Below, one piece after another: positions 43,659 to 51,757 of a stretch of DNA of 64,000 nucleotides; position 1 is the stretch's first letter; each line of letters starts with the position of its first letter. The notes under the pieces were generated by a model, which saw nothing but the letters and a program-made list of their open reading frames with translations, was not told the DNA's origin and searched no databases. Location: positions 116,209-180,208 of the forward strand of contig JAMPGA010000001.1 of assembly GCA_023664185.1 (NCBI GenBank), written 5' to 3'. The DNA comes from Muribaculaceae bacterium (GTDB lineage: Bacteria; Bacteroidota; Bacteroidia; Bacteroidales; Muribaculaceae). The position numbers and the translations under genes are program-made.

Positions 43659-44480
43659 ATGCCATCTAAACTCAAGATACTCCTTACAGCAGCACTCATC
43701 ACTCTCACTGGAATTGCCGGGCAGGCTCAGCGCAGACTCCCTGCCCAGCATTCCCAGCAGCACAACTCACTGATAGCAAACCAGAGCCCTGCTTCAAATC
43801 CATTCAAGATAGAAAATAACCCCGTGCTCTTCAATCAAATAAAGGAGCGCGAGGCTCTCAACTATGACGACGATGAGCTTTTTTCGCTCAACTGGGAGTC
43901 GCAGCACGTCAACCCATACGGCAACATCGCCATTCCGGATCGCCACGAAATTGACGTGAGCGAATACTTCCCGCCCGTCACCGGCGCCGTCACCTCAAAC
44001 TATGGATATCGTGCGCGTTTCCGCCGCAATCACTACGGCATAGACCTGCGTCTGCAGACCGGCGACACCGTCAGAGCTGCATTTTCGGGCAAAATCCGCC
44101 TCACCAAATATGAAGGTCGCGGCTATGGCTACTATGTGGTGATACGCCACCCCAATGGACTGGAGACCATCTACGGCCACCTGAGCCGCTTCCTCGTGAA
44201 GCCCAACCAGACCGTCAAGGCCGGCGATCCCATAGCGCTGGGCGGCAGCACCGGACGCTCTACAGGTCCTCACCTCCACTTCGAGGCTCGCTATCTGGGC
44301 ATACCCATCAACCCCGCTGCTATCTTTGACTTTGAGAACTGTGTGCCCCACAAGGATATCTTCACATTCGATAAGCGCACCAACTCCAAACCTCAGCACT
44401 ACGCTCCGGCCAAGAAATCGACCAAGAAGTATGCCTCAAAGTCGAAAAAGCGCAAAAAGACAACCCGCAAGAAGAAATAA
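43659..44480 (+). CDS. Exported M23-family peptidase
   Basis: 273 residues with a signal peptide (KILLTAALITLTGIAGQAQ). The LytM/M23 domain spans about 105-230: RNHYGIDLRLQTGD supplies a His and the zinc Asp, and GPHLHFEARY the HxH pair. It cuts or binds peptidoglycan cross-links. The C-terminus is a very basic Lys/Ser tail (about 245-273, ending KKRKKTTRKKK) that may hold it to the envelope. It converges on the lipoprotein gene at 44.8 kb, with element B in between. Confidence 0.92.
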   Translation: MPSKLKILLTAALITLTGIAGQAQRRLPAQHSQQHNSLIANQSPASNPFKIENNPVLFNQIKEREALNYDDDELFSLNWESQHVNPYGNIAIPDRHEIDVSEYFPPVTGAVTSNYGYRARFRRNHYGIDLRLQTGDTVRAAFSGKIRLTKYEGRGYGYYVVIRHPNGLETIYGHLSRFLVKPNQTVKAGDPIALGGSTGRSTGPHLHFEARYLGIPINPAAIFDFENCVPHKDIFTFDKRTNSKPQHYAPAKKSTKKYASKSKKRKKTTRKKK

Positions 44481-44509
44481 TCGAGTCGAGATAGTCATAT
44501 ACCATTGTC

Positions 44510-44723
44510 AAAACAGCCTCGTAGAGGCGATATAATCAAAGCTCCACGCCGAGGTGTGGAGCTTTGATTATCAATCTGATACAGCCTCAAAGAGGTCTAT
44601 TAATGCAAGAGCCACACCAAGAGTGTGGCTCTAATATTATACGACCTCTCCGAGGCCGTTTTTTGTATCTCAACTTCCTGACCCCCAAGGCAAGGGGCTA
44701 TATCGCCTCTACGAGGCTGTTTT
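44510..44723. mobile_element. MITE-like element B with 25-bp perfect terminal inverted repeats
   Basis: The 25 bases at 44510-44534 (containing GCCTCGTAGAGGCG) are the exact reverse complement of 44699-44723. Inside are a 16-bp palindrome, ATAATCAAAGCTCCAC (44532-44547) / GTGGAGCTTTGATTAT (44556-44571), a 10-bp one, AGAGCCACAC (44608-44617) / GTGTGGCTCT (44623-44632), and CCCCC..GGGG near 44682-44697. Total 214 bp, no open frame, between convergent genes. It is a relative of element A. No clear target-site duplication was found. Confidence 0.8.
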
Positions 44724-44752
44724 GTGGGGAGTCCCAGTATGTGGCACAGCAA

Positions 44753-44782
44753 AATAGCCCAGGAGCTCACCCCTGGGCTATT
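44753..44782. repeat. Additional palindromic unit beside element B
   Basis: AATAGCCCAGG (44753-44763) pairs with CCTGGGCTATT (44772-44782) around a short loop. It probably belongs to the same repeat family, and may act as a terminator for the converging lipoprotein and M23 genes. The rest of 44724-44819 shows no coding sequence. Confidence 0.55.
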
Positions 44783-44819
44783 ATTGCCATGCCCCCTACA
44801 GGGACGTATTACGATACCT

Positions 44820-45479
44820 CTAATAATAGACTATGTCGCGGCGCTGGAGGGTGTAGCTTATGTGGGGGCGGGAGCCGGGTTGCTGGGTGGTCCATACGCT
44901 GAGGCGCTCTGTCCAGTTGTCCAGCTGATCGGAACTGCGATAGATGTTGAAGACAGCTGTGTGCTCACCATCCACGGCCGGGTCGGTGTATTGACCCACT
45001 ATCCGGCGCGAATCGTCGTAGACGGTGACGGCAAAATCTCCCATGCCGTTTGACATCACCACGTTGGGCGACAGGTGCTCGTAAGACAGTGTGTCCTTGA
45101 GAAATCCTCCATGCTGACGGTTAAGATTGGGCCGGCGGTCTTCCCATCTCACCATGCGGCCATACTCATCGCGGCGTATGCGTTCGTCGCGACGCGCCAC
45201 ATAATTGCCTAAGGAGTCGAAATAGGCCACGGTGACTGTTACATTAGAGGCGGTGGTGTCGACGGCCACGGAGTCGGGGCCCGGAGTGGCACGCCAGTAG
45301 GTTGTGGTTGTGACACGCTTCACCCGGTGTCTCAGCTCCATAAGACTGAGGTCGGTAGATTCAAATATCTCGGCCTCCCCTTCCGTTTGTGCCGAGGCTT
45401 GATCTGAGATGGCCGAATCTGTACAGGCGGCCGCAGCCAGCATGACACTCAGGAGAAGGGATAGACCGGGATATTTCAT
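44820..45479 (-). CDS. Hypothetical lipoprotein
   Basis: 219 residues from the ATG at 45479 (MKYPGLSLLLSVMLAAAACTDSA), which gives a good lipoprotein signal with Cys19; an earlier in-frame start at 45524 would overlap nhaD and spoil the signal. The mature part is rich in beta-strand-like, polar sequence with short YD/RHS-like fragments (YFDSLGNYVARRDERIRRDEYGRMVRW). I recognise no domain. It follows nhaD by 19 nt, suggesting co-transcription, and its stop abuts the repeat cluster. Confidence 0.7.
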   Translation of the reverse strand: MKYPGLSLLLSVMLAAAACTDSAISDQASAQTEGEAEIFESTDLSLMELRHRVKRVTTTTYWRATPGPDSVAVDTTASNVTVTVAYFDSLGNYVARRDERIRRDEYGRMVRWEDRRPNLNRQHGGFLKDTLSYEHLSPNVVMSNGMGDFAVTVYDDSRRIVGQYTDPAVDGEHTAVFNIYRSSDQLDNWTERLSVWTTQQPGSRPHISYTLQRRDIVYY

Positions 45480-45498
45480 AATATGAGCAATGATTTTC

Positions 45499-46806
45499 TT
45501 AGAAGAAGAGGGACTCGAGGGCATATGTGCCGATACCGGCTATATAGCCTACGAAGGCTATCCATGTGAAGCGGCGGAGATACCAACCGAAGCTTATCTT
45601 CTCCAGACCCATCACCACGACACCTGCGGCCGAGCCAATGATGAGCATCGAGCCACCCACACCGGCACAGTAGGCCAGGAGCTGCCAGAAGAGGCCGTCG
45701 CAAGCGAAGTCGCCGGCTGCTGCGATGGGATACATGTCCATACAGCCTGCCACGAGGGGCACATTGTCGACGATCGACGATACGACACCGATGACACCTG
45801 TGACGAGGTAGTGGTTTTCATGCGACACGTCGTTGAGCCACTGGCCGAAGGCTGTGAGTACACCGGTGAGCTGCAGTGTGGCCACTGCCATGAGGATGCC
45901 GAGAAAGAAGAGGATGGTGGCCATGTCTATGCGCGAGAGCAGGGCTGTGACCTTGAGATTAGAGGTGTCGCACTTGAGCAGAGCGTTGCGGTTGCAACGG
46001 TATTCGCTGACGAGCCAGAGCACTCCGAGAGCCAGAAGGATGCCCATAAAGGGAGCGAGGCCGGTGAGCATGCGGAAGATGGGGACGAAGATCAGGCCAC
46101 CCACACCGAGGCAAAGGATGAGCGTGCGGTCGGAATTCTGAACGGCTCCGGGAGCCTCGGCCACCTGCTCGGGCATTCGGAGCTCGCCTTTAAGATAGAG
46201 CTGTGCGCAGAGGGCGGCCACAACTACCGAGACAATTGAGGGGAGGAGGAGCTGGCTGATGACACCGCCGGTTGAGATCATGCCGCGTATCCAGAGCATG
46301 ATGGTGGTGACGTCGCCGATGGGCGAGAAAGCGCCGCCGGCATTGGCTGCTATGACTATCATACCGCCATAGATCATGCGGTCGTTACTGTCGGCCACGA
46401 GTTTACGAAGCACCATGATCATCACGATCGATGTGGTGAGGTTGTCGAGGATGGCCGAGAGGATAAATGCCATGAAAGTGATGCGCCAGAGCAGTTTGCG
46501 CTTGCTGGTTGTGGCCAGTGCATCTTTTACGAAGAAGAAGCCGCCGTTGGCATCGACAATCTCCACGATTGTCATGGCGCCCATAAGGAAGAAGAGGATC
46601 TCGCAGGTGTCGCCCAGATGTTCGAGCAGTTGCTCTGATACTTCAAGATTGACTATACCCATCTGAGGGGCATAACCCACTGCATAAAGGGTCCAACACA
46701 CCACGCACATCAGGAGCGCGGGGACGGCCTTGTTTATCTTGAACACACTCTCCAGAGCAATGCACAGATAACCCAAGACGAAGAAGATTACTATTGCTGT
46801 TAACAT
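45499..46806 (-). CDS. nhaD: NhaD-type Na+/H+ antiporter
   Basis: 435 residues, membrane protein of about 12 helices in the ArsB/NhaD (ion transporter) superfamily. Recognisable stretches are MLTAIVIFFVLGYLCIALES, ILDNLTTSIVMIMVLRKLVA, ANAGGAFSPIGDVTTIMLW and VSSIVDNVPLVAGCMDMYP, the conserved unwound-helix motifs. It exports Na+ in exchange for protons, giving alkaline and salt tolerance. The lipoprotein gene follows at 19 nt. Confidence 0.94.
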   Translation of the reverse strand: MLTAIVIFFVLGYLCIALESVFKINKAVPALLMCVVCWTLYAVGYAPQMGIVNLEVSEQLLEHLGDTCEILFFLMGAMTIVEIVDANGGFFFVKDALATTSKRKLLWRITFMAFILSAILDNLTTSIVMIMVLRKLVADSNDRMIYGGMIVIAANAGGAFSPIGDVTTIMLWIRGMISTGGVISQLLLPSIVSVVVAALCAQLYLKGELRMPEQVAEAPGAVQNSDRTLILCLGVGGLIFVPIFRMLTGLAPFMGILLALGVLWLVSEYRCNRNALLKCDTSNLKVTALLSRIDMATILFFLGILMAVATLQLTGVLTAFGQWLNDVSHENHYLVTGVIGVVSSIVDNVPLVAGCMDMYPIAAAGDFACDGLFWQLLAYCAGVGGSMLIIGSAAGVVVMGLEKISFGWYLRRFTWIAFVGYIAGIGTYALESLFF

Positions 46807-46941
46807 GTAGTTGAAGTGATTAAGGATTATTTTTCATGGTCTGTGTGGTGGTGCCGGGCAGCATTACCGTATATTTCTGCAAAGGTCGCAATAATCCGCT
46901 TAATAACAAAATTATAAATAATGAATTTTTTCTGTAAACAA

Positions 46942-46987
46942 AGTCCGCAGCCATGCCCACACTCGGGTGGGACGATGGCTGCGGACT
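46942..46987 (-). terminator. Terminator after glnN
   Basis: AGTCCGCAGCCAT (46942-46954) pairs perfectly with ATGGCTGCGGACT (46975-46987), with an additional inner CCCAC/GTGGG. The minus-strand tail is TTGTTTACAGAAAAAATTC. It ends the dapF-dapL-glnN transcript. Confidence 0.75.
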
Positions 46988-47016
46988 CTTATAGGAGTGT
47001 TTTCAGGGGCGCCGGA

Positions 47017-49206
47017 TCAGCGTATGAAAAGCAGTTCGCGATATTTGGGCAGAGGCCACATTTCGTTGTCGACAAGGAGTTCGAGCTTGTCGATGTGATA
47101 GCGCACGGACTCGAGGCAGGGAGCCACGTTCTTGGCATAGACCAGGGCTTTGTCGCGCTCATTTTCAATCTTGTTGGCGCTCTTGCGGGCGTTGACCATA
47201 CGTGCCACTTCGGTCTTGATGGCCGAGCAGTGGTCCATGATCTTCTCAACGGTGATGGTGTCCTGCTCGGAGAGCTTCTCGCCCTTCTCGCCGGGGAAGA
47301 GCTGGCGCAGTTTCACCATATTGTCGAGCAGGATGGAGAGGTAGCGTGTGGCCACAGGGATGATGTGGTTGATGGCCAGATCGCCCAGCACGCGGGCTTC
47401 GATCTGGATTTTCTTGGTATACATCTCCCACTTCACTTCGTTGCGGGCCTCGAGCTCAACGTGGTTCATCACGCCGGTTTTGCGGAACATCTCGATTGAC
47501 GACGGACGCAGATAGGCGTCGAATATCAGAGCGGGGTTTGTCTCGCAGTCCAGACCGCGGCGGGCGGCCTCTTCCTTCCACTCTTCGGAGTATCCGTTGC
47601 CGTCGAAGTGTATGGCCTCGGAGTAGAGCAGAGCGGCTTTGATCTCGGCCAGGAGAGCGTGCTCCAGATCCTCGCCGGCCTGCAGGCGCGAGTCCACCTT
47701 GCTCTTGAAGTCGGCGAGCTGCTCGGCCACGGCTGCATTGAGGGCTATCATGGCCGATGCGCAGTTGGCACTCGAGCCTACGGCACGGAATTCAAAGCGG
47801 TTGCCGGTGAAGGCGAAGGGAGATGTGCGGTTGCGGTCGGTGGCGTCGATCATCAGGTCGGGTATCTGAGCCACGCCGAGATGTAGTTCTTCCTTTCCGG
47901 AGAGGGCTATGAGCTCGTCTTTGTCGGAGTTTTTGATCTTGTTGAGGATCTCGCTCAGCTGAGCGCCTGCAAAGATCGAAATGATGGCAGGGGGTGCCTC
48001 GTTGGTGCCGAGACGATGACAGTTGGTAGCCGACATGATCGAGGCCTTGAGCAGGGCGTTGTGGCGGTAGACGGCTGCCATTACGTTGGCCACGAAGGTG
48101 ATGAACTGGAGGTTGCCCATCGGGGTCTTGCCGGGGGCAAAGAGCAGTGTGCCGGTGTCGGTGCCGAGGCTCCAGTTGCAGTGTTTGCCCGAGCCGTTGA
48201 TGCCGGCAAATGGTTTTTCGTGGAGCAGCACACGGAAGTTGTGGCGGCGTGCCACCTCGTTCATCACCGACATGATGAGCATGTTGTGGTCGTTGGCCAG
48301 GTTGGTCTCCTCATAAATGGGTGCGAGCTCAAACTGGTTGGGTGCCACCTCGTTGTGGCGGGTCTTGCAGGGTATGCCGAGTTTGTGGGCCTCGATCTCG
48401 AGGTCGAGCATGAAAGCCTCAACACGCTTGGGGATGGCGCCGAAATAGTGATCCTCGAGCTGCTGGTTTTTGGCCGATTCGTGGCCCATGAGAGTGCGTC
48501 CGGTCAGCGCCAGGTCGGGGCGAGCGGCATAGAGAGCCTCGTCGACCAGGAAGTATTCCTGCTCCCAGCCCAGATTGCTGATGACGTGCTTCACATTGGG
48601 GTCGAAGTAGCGTGCCACGGCTGTACCGGCCTTGTCGACGGCGGTGAGGGCGCGTAGCAGCGGGGTCTTGTAGTCAAGCGATTCACCTGTATACGAGATG
48701 AAGATGGTGGGTATACAGAGAGTGTTGTCGATGATGAATGCGGGCGACGAAATATCCCATGCCGAGTAACCGCGAGCCTCAAATGTGTTGCGGATGCCGC
48801 CGTTGGGGAAGCTTGACGCATCGGGCTCCTGCTGCACCAGGAGCTTGCCGGTGAATTCTTCAACCATACCGCCCTTTCCGTCGTGCTCCACAAAGCCGTC
48901 ATGCTTTTCGGCTGTAGTCTCGGTGAGGGGCTGGAACCAGTGGGTGTAATGACGGCAACCGTTGTCGATGGCCCACTGCTTCATACCCTCGGCCACAGCG
49001 TCGGCCACTGAGCGCGAGAGGGGTTCCTTGTTGTCGATGGCGTTGATCAGCGCCTTGTAGGCGTCGAGAGGAAGATATTCAAACATTTTTGCACGGTTGA
49101 ACACCTTGCTGGCATAGTAGACCGTAGGACGCTCCTTGGGTATCTCCACGGCCACCGGCTTGCGGTTTGAGGCTTCCTCAACAACCTTGAATCGGTAACT
49201 TGACAT
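47017..49206 (-). CDS. glnN: Glutamine synthetase type III
   Basis: 729 residues, the large GSIII form found in Bacteroidetes and cyanobacteria rather than the ~470-residue GSI. Signatures are AWDISSPAFIIDNTLCIPTIF, KTRHNEVAPNQFELAPIYEE, NGSGKHCNWSLGTDTG and NRTSPFAFTGNRFEFRAVGSS. It makes glutamine from glutamate, ammonia and ATP. It begins only 10 nt after dapL, so ammonia assimilation and DAP synthesis genes share a transcript. Confidence 0.97.
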   Translation of the reverse strand: MSSYRFKVVEEASNRKPVAVEIPKERPTVYYASKVFNRAKMFEYLPLDAYKALINAIDNKEPLSRSVADAVAEGMKQWAIDNGCRHYTHWFQPLTETTAEKHDGFVEHDGKGGMVEEFTGKLLVQQEPDASSFPNGGIRNTFEARGYSAWDISSPAFIIDNTLCIPTIFISYTGESLDYKTPLLRALTAVDKAGTAVARYFDPNVKHVISNLGWEQEYFLVDEALYAARPDLALTGRTLMGHESAKNQQLEDHYFGAIPKRVEAFMLDLEIEAHKLGIPCKTRHNEVAPNQFELAPIYEETNLANDHNMLIMSVMNEVARRHNFRVLLHEKPFAGINGSGKHCNWSLGTDTGTLLFAPGKTPMGNLQFITFVANVMAAVYRHNALLKASIMSATNCHRLGTNEAPPAIISIFAGAQLSEILNKIKNSDKDELIALSGKEELHLGVAQIPDLMIDATDRNRTSPFAFTGNRFEFRAVGSSANCASAMIALNAAVAEQLADFKSKVDSRLQAGEDLEHALLAEIKAALLYSEAIHFDGNGYSEEWKEEAARRGLDCETNPALIFDAYLRPSSIEMFRKTGVMNHVELEARNEVKWEMYTKKIQIEARVLGDLAINHIIPVATRYLSILLDNMVKLRQLFPGEKGEKLSEQDTITVEKIMDHCSAIKTEVARMVNARKSANKIENERDKALVYAKNVAPCLESVRYHIDKLELLVDNEMWPLPKYRELLFIR

Positions 49207-49216
49207 ATGATATTTG

Positions 49217-50449
49217 TTAAAAAAGTGATGAGATTATTCTATGTATGGCTTCGATGGTGCGCTGGTATGAGTTGAATGCTGTGAGGCGCAGGTAGCCCTG
49301 CCCCGAGGGACCGAATCCGGCGCCGGGTGTGCCCACGATGTGGCAGCGGTGGAGCAGATGGTCGAAGAAGCTCCAGGAGTCCATGCCGCCCGGGGTGCTC
49401 AACCATATATACGGAGAGTCTGTGCCTCCCACACACTTCAGGCCCACGGAGAGGAGCCCTTCGCGTATCACTCGGGCATTCTCAAGATAGTAGTCAATGG
49501 TCTGGGTGAACTGAGCGTGCCCCTCGGGGGTGTAGAGAGCCGTGGCGGCGCGCTGGCTCAGATAGCTGGCGCCGTTGAACTTGGTGGTCTGACGGCGGCG
49601 CCACAGCGGATTGAGGGCCACCATCCGGCCGTCGTCGGCTCGTCCGCGCAGCTCATGGGGCACTACGGTGTAGCCCAGGCGCAGGCCTGTGAACCCGGCT
49701 GTCTTTGAGAAGCTTCGAAACTCTATAGCCACCTCGCGGGCTCCCTCTATTTCATAAATCGAATGAGGCACATCGGCGCTTCTTATGAATGCTTCGTAAG
49801 CAGCATCGAAGAGCAGCAGAGCGCCGTGGCTGCGGCAGTAGTCCACCCACATTTTGAGCTGGCTGTGGGTGAGTGTGGTGCCTGTGGGATTGTTGGGGTA
49901 ACACAGATATATCATATCCGGATTCCCCTTTGGCAGATCGGGCACAAAGTCGTTGGCCGCCGTGCAGGGCAGATACTCTATATTGCTCCAGCCGCCTCCG
50001 GGTTCGGGGACGCCGGCTCGGCCCGACATGACGTTGGAGTCTACATAGACGGGATAGACAGGATCGGTCACGGCCACGCGGTTTGACAGCGAAAGGATAT
50101 CGCCGATGTTGCCGGTGTCGCTCTTGGCGCCGTCGCTCACAAATATCTCATCTTCATCCATGGCTATGCCACGATTGCGATAGTCGTGGAGCGCTATGAG
50201 CGATGTCAGGAAGCTATAGCCCTGCTCGGGGCCGTAGCCATGAAAAGTCTCGGCTCTCCCTTCCTCGTCTACCGCCTTGTGCAGCTCACTTATCACGGCC
50301 GGGCAGAGTGGAAGCGTCACATCGCCGATGCCGAGCTTAATAATGTCGGCCTCCGGGTGCGACTGCGTGTAAGCCTTGACCCGGCGAGCCACCTCGCTAA
50401 ACAGGTATGACTCCGGTAGGAGTGTATAATTGTCGTTGATTTCAAACAT
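49217..50449 (-). CDS. dapL: LL-diaminopimelate aminotransferase
   Basis: 410 residues from the ATG at 50449 (MFEINDNYTLLPESYLF); a longer in-frame start reaches back into dapF and is not family-like. A PLP fold-type I enzyme: IIKLGIGDVTLPLCPAV, FVSDGAKSDTGNI, YPNNPTGTTLTHSQL and the PLP lysine in FRSFSKTAGFTGLRLGY. It makes LL-DAP directly from tetrahydrodipicolinate and glutamate, bypassing the acyl intermediates. It lies 5 nt after dapF and 10 nt before glnN. Confidence 0.97.
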   Translation of the reverse strand: MFEINDNYTLLPESYLFSEVARRVKAYTQSHPEADIIKLGIGDVTLPLCPAVISELHKAVDEEGRAETFHGYGPEQGYSFLTSLIALHDYRNRGIAMDEDEIFVSDGAKSDTGNIGDILSLSNRVAVTDPVYPVYVDSNVMSGRAGVPEPGGGWSNIEYLPCTAANDFVPDLPKGNPDMIYLCYPNNPTGTTLTHSQLKMWVDYCRSHGALLLFDAAYEAFIRSADVPHSIYEIEGAREVAIEFRSFSKTAGFTGLRLGYTVVPHELRGRADDGRMVALNPLWRRRQTTKFNGASYLSQRAATALYTPEGHAQFTQTIDYYLENARVIREGLLSVGLKCVGGTDSPYIWLSTPGGMDSWSFFDHLLHRCHIVGTPGAGFGPSGQGYLRLTAFNSYQRTIEAIHRIISSLF

Positions 50450-50454
50450 CTTTC

Positions 50455-51306
50455 TTACGTATTCTGGCGTATGTATTGGCCGGTAAACACTTCTGTTGCC
50501 GGGCCTGTCATCAACACATGGGAATCCGGATTGCCGTCCCAGCTGATGTGCAGATCGCCTCCTCGGAGCCTGATAACCACATTGTCGGCGCAGCGGCCCG
50601 TGAGCCTTGCAGCCACCGCCGTGGCACATGCGCCTGTGCCGCAAGCCAGCGTCTCGCCCGTGCCACGTTCCCACACCCTCACCTTGATGAGCGATGGAGA
50701 TACCACCTGGGCAAACTCTATATTGGCGCGGTCGGGCCACATGGGATGATGCTCCATCAGCGGCCCCAGACGATCGAAATCCACTTCGGCAAGATTGTCA
50801 ACAAAGATCACCCCGTGGGGATTGCCCATCGAGATGTCGGATACCTCGAGCTCCTCGATGCCCGTGTCGACTCGTTTCAGCAGCTCGCCCACAGCGGGTT
50901 CTCCCATATCCACCGTGACCGTCAGCACATTATCCCCCTCCTTATTAATTGTTAAAACCTTGATACCCGAGAGGGTTTCAAGGTTTATGGGGTTGAGATT
51001 ATTGTTGCGGTGGTTGTGTATCCAGGCGGCGATACAGCGGGAGGCGTTGCCACACATCCGAGCTTCTGAGCCGTCGGAGTTGAACATCCTCATTCTGTAG
51101 TGGGCGCTGGGGGAGGTGGGCGGGCAGATGAGGACGATACCGTCTCCACCGACTCCGAAATGTCGGTCGCTCATCTCGCGGGCGAGGTCAGGCAGCCGAT
51201 CCGGCTCTGACTCCATACAGTCGATATATATGTAGTCATTGCCTATACCGTGCATTTTGGTGAACCTAATCACCTGACTGGTATTTATAGGACTTAGATT
51301 AGCCAT
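50455..51306 (-). CDS. dapF: Diaminopimelate epimerase
   Basis: 283 residues from the ATG at 51306; a further upstream ATG at 51351 would lie almost on the promoter. The two catalytic cysteines are in ARMCGNASRCIAAW and ETLACGTGACATAVAA, and the opening FTKMHGIGNDYIYID is diagnostic. It interconverts LL- and meso-DAP, completing the dapL route for peptidoglycan and lysine. It is the first gene of the dapF-dapL-glnN operon. Confidence 0.97.
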   Translation of the reverse strand: MANLSPINTSQVIRFTKMHGIGNDYIYIDCMESEPDRLPDLAREMSDRHFGVGGDGIVLICPPTSPSAHYRMRMFNSDGSEARMCGNASRCIAAWIHNHRNNNLNPINLETLSGIKVLTINKEGDNVLTVTVDMGEPAVGELLKRVDTGIEELEVSDISMGNPHGVIFVDNLAEVDFDRLGPLMEHHPMWPDRANIEFAQVVSPSLIKVRVWERGTGETLACGTGACATAVAARLTGRCADNVVIRLRGGDLHISWDGNPDSHVLMTGPATEVFTGQYIRQNT

Positions 51307-51348
51307 ATTGGCAGTTTTTACCTTTTTTTGACCTAAAAAAATACCTTG

Positions 51349-51381
51349 CAAAGGTAAGCATTTTTCCTGCTACGATGCAAA
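51349..51381 (-). promoter_or_regulatory. Promoter for dapF-dapL-glnN
   Basis: On the minus strand: TTTG (51381-51378), 21 nt spacer, TACCTTTG (51356-51349). Both boxes match the consensus. The leader to the ATG at 51306 is about 38 nt. Confidence 0.75.
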
Positions 51382-51534
51382 TTTTTTTGATGGTATAAAG
51401 TGTTAAAAATTCATCCACCCCTCCCACACCTTATATATAGAAAAAGGGCGGGAGACTCACGTCTACCGACCTTCAGAGTGGAATTTTTACCTGATGTTAA
51501 TCTCTATAATATATTGTGTCTAACTTCCAAAGTT

Positions 51535-51687
51535 TCATTTAACGAGCACCTTCTGAGCAGAACCGTTGCGCGACACGATGACAACAACAGTGCCGGGCTG
51601 GGGATTGCGTACGGGTATGCCGTTGAGGTTGGACATGCGGGTGCCTTCGGGGAGATAATCCATTTCAATCTCCTCGATCAACGGCAT
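51535..51687 (-). CDS. Short orphan ORF resembling a T9SS C-terminal sorting segment
   Basis: 50 residues. The centre LPEGTRMSNLNGIPVRNPQP and the end VIVSRNGSAQKVLVK follow the pattern of type A C-terminal sorting domains (a G-x-x-V-x-N-P-G segment, then V-V-x-(N)G-x-x-x-K-V-x-x). Normally this is the last ~80 residues of a large secreted protein, but no upstream coding extends it and the mdh terminator lies immediately 5'. It could be the stump of a deleted T9SS cargo gene or a small real protein. No promoter was recognised. Confidence 0.35.
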   Translation of the reverse strand: MPLIEEIEMDYLPEGTRMSNLNGIPVRNPQPGTVVVIVSRNGSAQKVLVK

Positions 51688-51691
51688 TTTA

Positions 51692-51731
51692 CAAAAAGCA
51701 ACGCACGGCTTCCGGTGGGGAAGGGTGCGTT
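51692..51731 (-). terminator. Terminator after mdh
   Basis: AACGCAC (51700-51706) pairs with GTGCGTT (51725-51731), followed on the minus strand by GCTTTTTGT. It lies 27 nt past the mdh stop. Confidence 0.7.
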
Positions 51732-51757
51732 ACTTTGGTTATTTGGACTTGGGTGTG

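Noticed and set aside
44510..44819. Repeat cluster considered as a CRISPR array
   Set aside because: The units are palindromes of differing sequence in inverted orientation, not identical direct repeats with unique spacers, and no cas genes are nearby.
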